Source of the DNA: Desulfosporosinus cupriresistens
Lineage (GTDB): Bacteria; Bacillota; Desulfitobacteriia; Desulfitobacteriales; Desulfitobacteriaceae
Direction of reading: 5' to 3'
Assembly (NCBI RefSeq): GCF_001707885.1
Contig: NZ_MASS01000019.1
Location: 1-64,000 of the forward strand
Length of the DNA: 64,000 nucleotides
The notes under the pieces are model-generated. The model worked only from the letters and a program-made list of their open reading frames with translations, was not told the origin of the DNA and ran no database searches. Position 1 is the first letter of the stretch; each line of letters starts with the position of its first letter. Of the stretch, positions 62,389-64,000 are shown one piece after another. Position numbers and translations under genes: made by a program.

Positions 62389-64000
62389 TTACCGCAGATA
62401 TTGTTTCAGCAGCGGATAGAAAGCACTAGTGCTTGTGGAAGTTGTAGGATTTATTGTCCAGCTGAGAGACCACGCCCCGACCCCGCCGAGCCCGTATTGA
62501 TTAAGCAGACCCATTTTAGCATTCCAGCTTTGGACATCCTCAAAATATACCGTGTGTGAACCAGAGGCGTCGGAGTAATTGAAATATGGGATTTGTGAAG
62601 AATCGCGTTGCACTGGTCCCTTAGCTAAAGCTAACAGCTCAGTCATTCCGCCCGCACGTCGACTGTAGGTCGGATTAGCCCCTGTGTCGGCTGTCCACCA
62701 GTCTACTCCGTAGTAGGGAAGTCCAAGGAGAACTTTATGCATGTCTACGCCTTGTCCGCGTGCATATTGCAAAACCTTGCTGCTCCAATCCAGTGGAGCG
62801 ATGGGTCCGGGGGTTGAGTGGCTGTAGTCATATGTCATCACGTGCAGATAATCAACGTATTGAGAAAGGTCATGGTAGTTAAACTCAGCGAGCCAAGATT
62901 CTGAGCCGGTTCGGGCCATGACTGATTCAATAACTAACTTATTTAAGGGATGAAGTTGGGCATAAAGTTCTTTCATAAACTGTGTTAGATTGGGCCCGGT
63001 AGCATTACTCATTAACTCAAAGTCGATAACAATACCATCAGCATTTGTAGTTTGGATTCGCTGGATAATTTGGCTTTCCAGTTTAGCACGCGCTGTTTCG
63101 GAAGCCAGCACGGTATCCACAGTTTTAGGAGTAGACCAGGTTGACTGAATGACCGGAAGGACCTTTAAATTACGGTCGTGAACGGCAGTCGTAAATTGAG
63201 TATAATCGCCTGAACTGGCATCCCAGCCCCCAGTTACCGCACCGCTAGCGGTATCATCGAGGTAGTACCAGCTTGGCGCAATGATGTCGGCATAATCCGT
63301 AGCAGGTGAAGGGATCGACTCAACCTGACTTAGCATCCCTTTCGTACCAGATAAGCCGCCTTGGGTATATTGAAGGGAAATCCGCGGTTGCAAAACGCCA
63401 GTACGAACAATACTTTCGATTTTGTAATTAATAACGCCCCACCCCCCGAAAATTGTAAAATCTGAGCCGGAGGTTCGTTTTTGATTCAAGTAAGCCGTCG
63501 TAGAGGTGCCTAATTGTTTACTGGGAAGCAAAAGGATCGGGGCATTGTCTTTTGCAGCTAGAGCTGCGCCTGCTAAGGCATCCGGGAAGTTCTCTCCGGT
63601 AGCAATATAGACTTTTTCAGTTTCAAAGGGTAATTGATTTAAAACAGTAGTGTTCGTTTCATATTGGTCGTACCCGGCGTATCGCGCGGTGACTTTTATA
63701 GGCTGAGGGAGTTTACTAAGCTGTTCTTCGATGGTGTCCTTAATCACAGCTTTGCCGCCAATCAAGGTAACTTGTTGAACACCTAGTTGGGCGAGGGCTG
63801 TAGCTGTATCTGGTGGTAAGGAATCGGCACGGGTGAGTAAGACAGGAATACCCTGAGCAGCGGCATAAGAAGAGATACTTAAGGCATCTGCAAAATGATC
63901 ACCGTTCACCAAAAATGCCTGAGGAGAACTCGGAGTTGCTGCGCTAGCAATGGCTGCGGCCGTTCCATACTGATCCCATCCAGCAAGACGTTTCGCTAAG
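62389..64000 (-). CDS. Cell-wall-binding (CWB2) protein with GH18 hydrolase domain, partial
   Basis: The gene enters from beyond the right edge; its start lies outside and the visible part is about 537 codons. The frame stays open to 64000 (RLAGWDQYGTAAAIA), so no start is claimed inside. CWB2 repeats come first (LIGGKAVI and TIFGGWGVI are repeat ends). A GH18 domain follows with the catalytic segment ADGIVIDFELMSN, plus YVDYLHVMTYDYSH and VLLGLPYYGVDWW. It resembles spore or wall glycoside hydrolases (YaaH/SleL type) tethered to the wall. Confidence 0.9.
   Translation of the reverse strand, partial: LAKRLAGWDQYGTAAAIASAATPSSPQAFLVNGDHFADALSISSYAAAQGIPVLLTRADSLPPDTATALAQLGVQQVTLIGGKAVIKDTIEEQLSKLPQPIKVTARYAGYDQYETNTTVLNQLPFETEKVYIATGENFPDALAGAALAAKDNAPILLLPSKQLGTSTTAYLNQKRTSGSDFTIFGGWGVINYKIESIVRTGVLQPRISLQYTQGGLSGTKGMLSQVESIPSPATDYADIIAPSWYYLDDTASGAVTGGWDASSGDYTQFTTAVHDRNLKVLPVIQSTWSTPKTVDTVLASETARAKLESQIIQRIQTTNADGIVIDFELMSNATGPNLTQFMKELYAQLHPLNKLVIESVMARTGSESWLAEFNYHDLSQYVDYLHVMTYDYSHSTPGPIAPLDWSSKVLQYARGQGVDMHKVLLGLPYYGVDWWTADTGANPTYSRRAGGMTELLALAKGPVQRDSSQIPYFNYSDASGSHTVYFEDVQSWNAKMGLLNQYGLGGVGAWSLSWTINPTTSTSTSAFYPLLKQYLR

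Noticed and set aside
1..64000. CRISPR array, insertion sequence with transposase, or prophage
   Set aside because: No regularly spaced repeats, no transposase, integrase or phage structural motifs were seen.

Overview
The window looks like chromosomal DNA of an anaerobic, endospore-forming Firmicute of the Desulfitobacterium/Desulfosporosinus type (Peptococcaceae sensu lato). This is an inference from the gene set: a Trp T-box leader, a trimeric HydABC-type [FeFe]-hydrogenase, cell-wall-binding-repeat-2 proteins, Gly-rich YjcZ-like mini-proteins, a clpP promoter with a CtsR-like box, and frequent GTG/TTG starts behind strong AGGAGG sites. No rRNA, tRNA, CRISPR array, transposase or integrase was found.

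Layout. 1-6862: promoter, Trp T-box and a complete trpEGDCFBA operon for tryptophan synthesis from chorismate. 7489-10289: a protein of unknown function, a 24-residue membrane peptide, an HD-GYP c-di-GMP phosphodiesterase-like membrane protein and a DUF5317 protein. 10323-15853 (minus strand): tcdA and the hydC-hydB-hydA hydrogenase operon. 16184-20648: a MarR/MFS efflux pair and two tandem DUF445 membrane proteins. 20764-22621: amtB-glnK behind a promoter and an apparent transcription attenuator. 23042-33116: small Gly-rich peptides, a K+-channel-like protein, a PAS histidine kinase, clpP, a chemoreceptor, galU and two single-pass secreted or anchored unknowns.

33308-61770 is a long plus-strand surface-polysaccharide locus. 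It holds an acyltransferase, a FlaA1/PglF/WbpM-type dehydratase, a complete WbpA-B-D-E-I-like set predicted to make UDP-ManNAc(3NAc)A, five glycosyltransferases (one of them GT39-like), two O-antigen polymerase/ligase-like proteins, a Wzx-like flippase, a FemAB-like protein, a deacetylase, a PglE/PglC-like aminotransferase and initiating-transferase pair with a GNAT, and DUF2304 plus a GT2. A lytic-transglycosylase/CWB2 protein lies inside its distal end, and a convergent CWB2/GH18 hydrolase, cut by the window edge, follows it. The sugar enzymes should supply UDP-activated amino sugars that the PglC-like enzyme, the glycosyltransferases, flippase and polymerases assemble on the cell surface.

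The most unusual content is intergenic. A mosaic palindromic repeat family has four copies (361-462, 13207-13350, 22623-22887, 27419-27584). Three copies start directly after an intrinsic terminator, and two copies end against the Shine-Dalgarno site of an operon gene. Other large palindromic elements lie at 39.0-39.5, 52.2-52.5 and 61.8-62.25 kb; the last contains two units sharing a 126-bp identical stretch. A short motif, CCATCCTTGG, recurs within three otherwise different elements.
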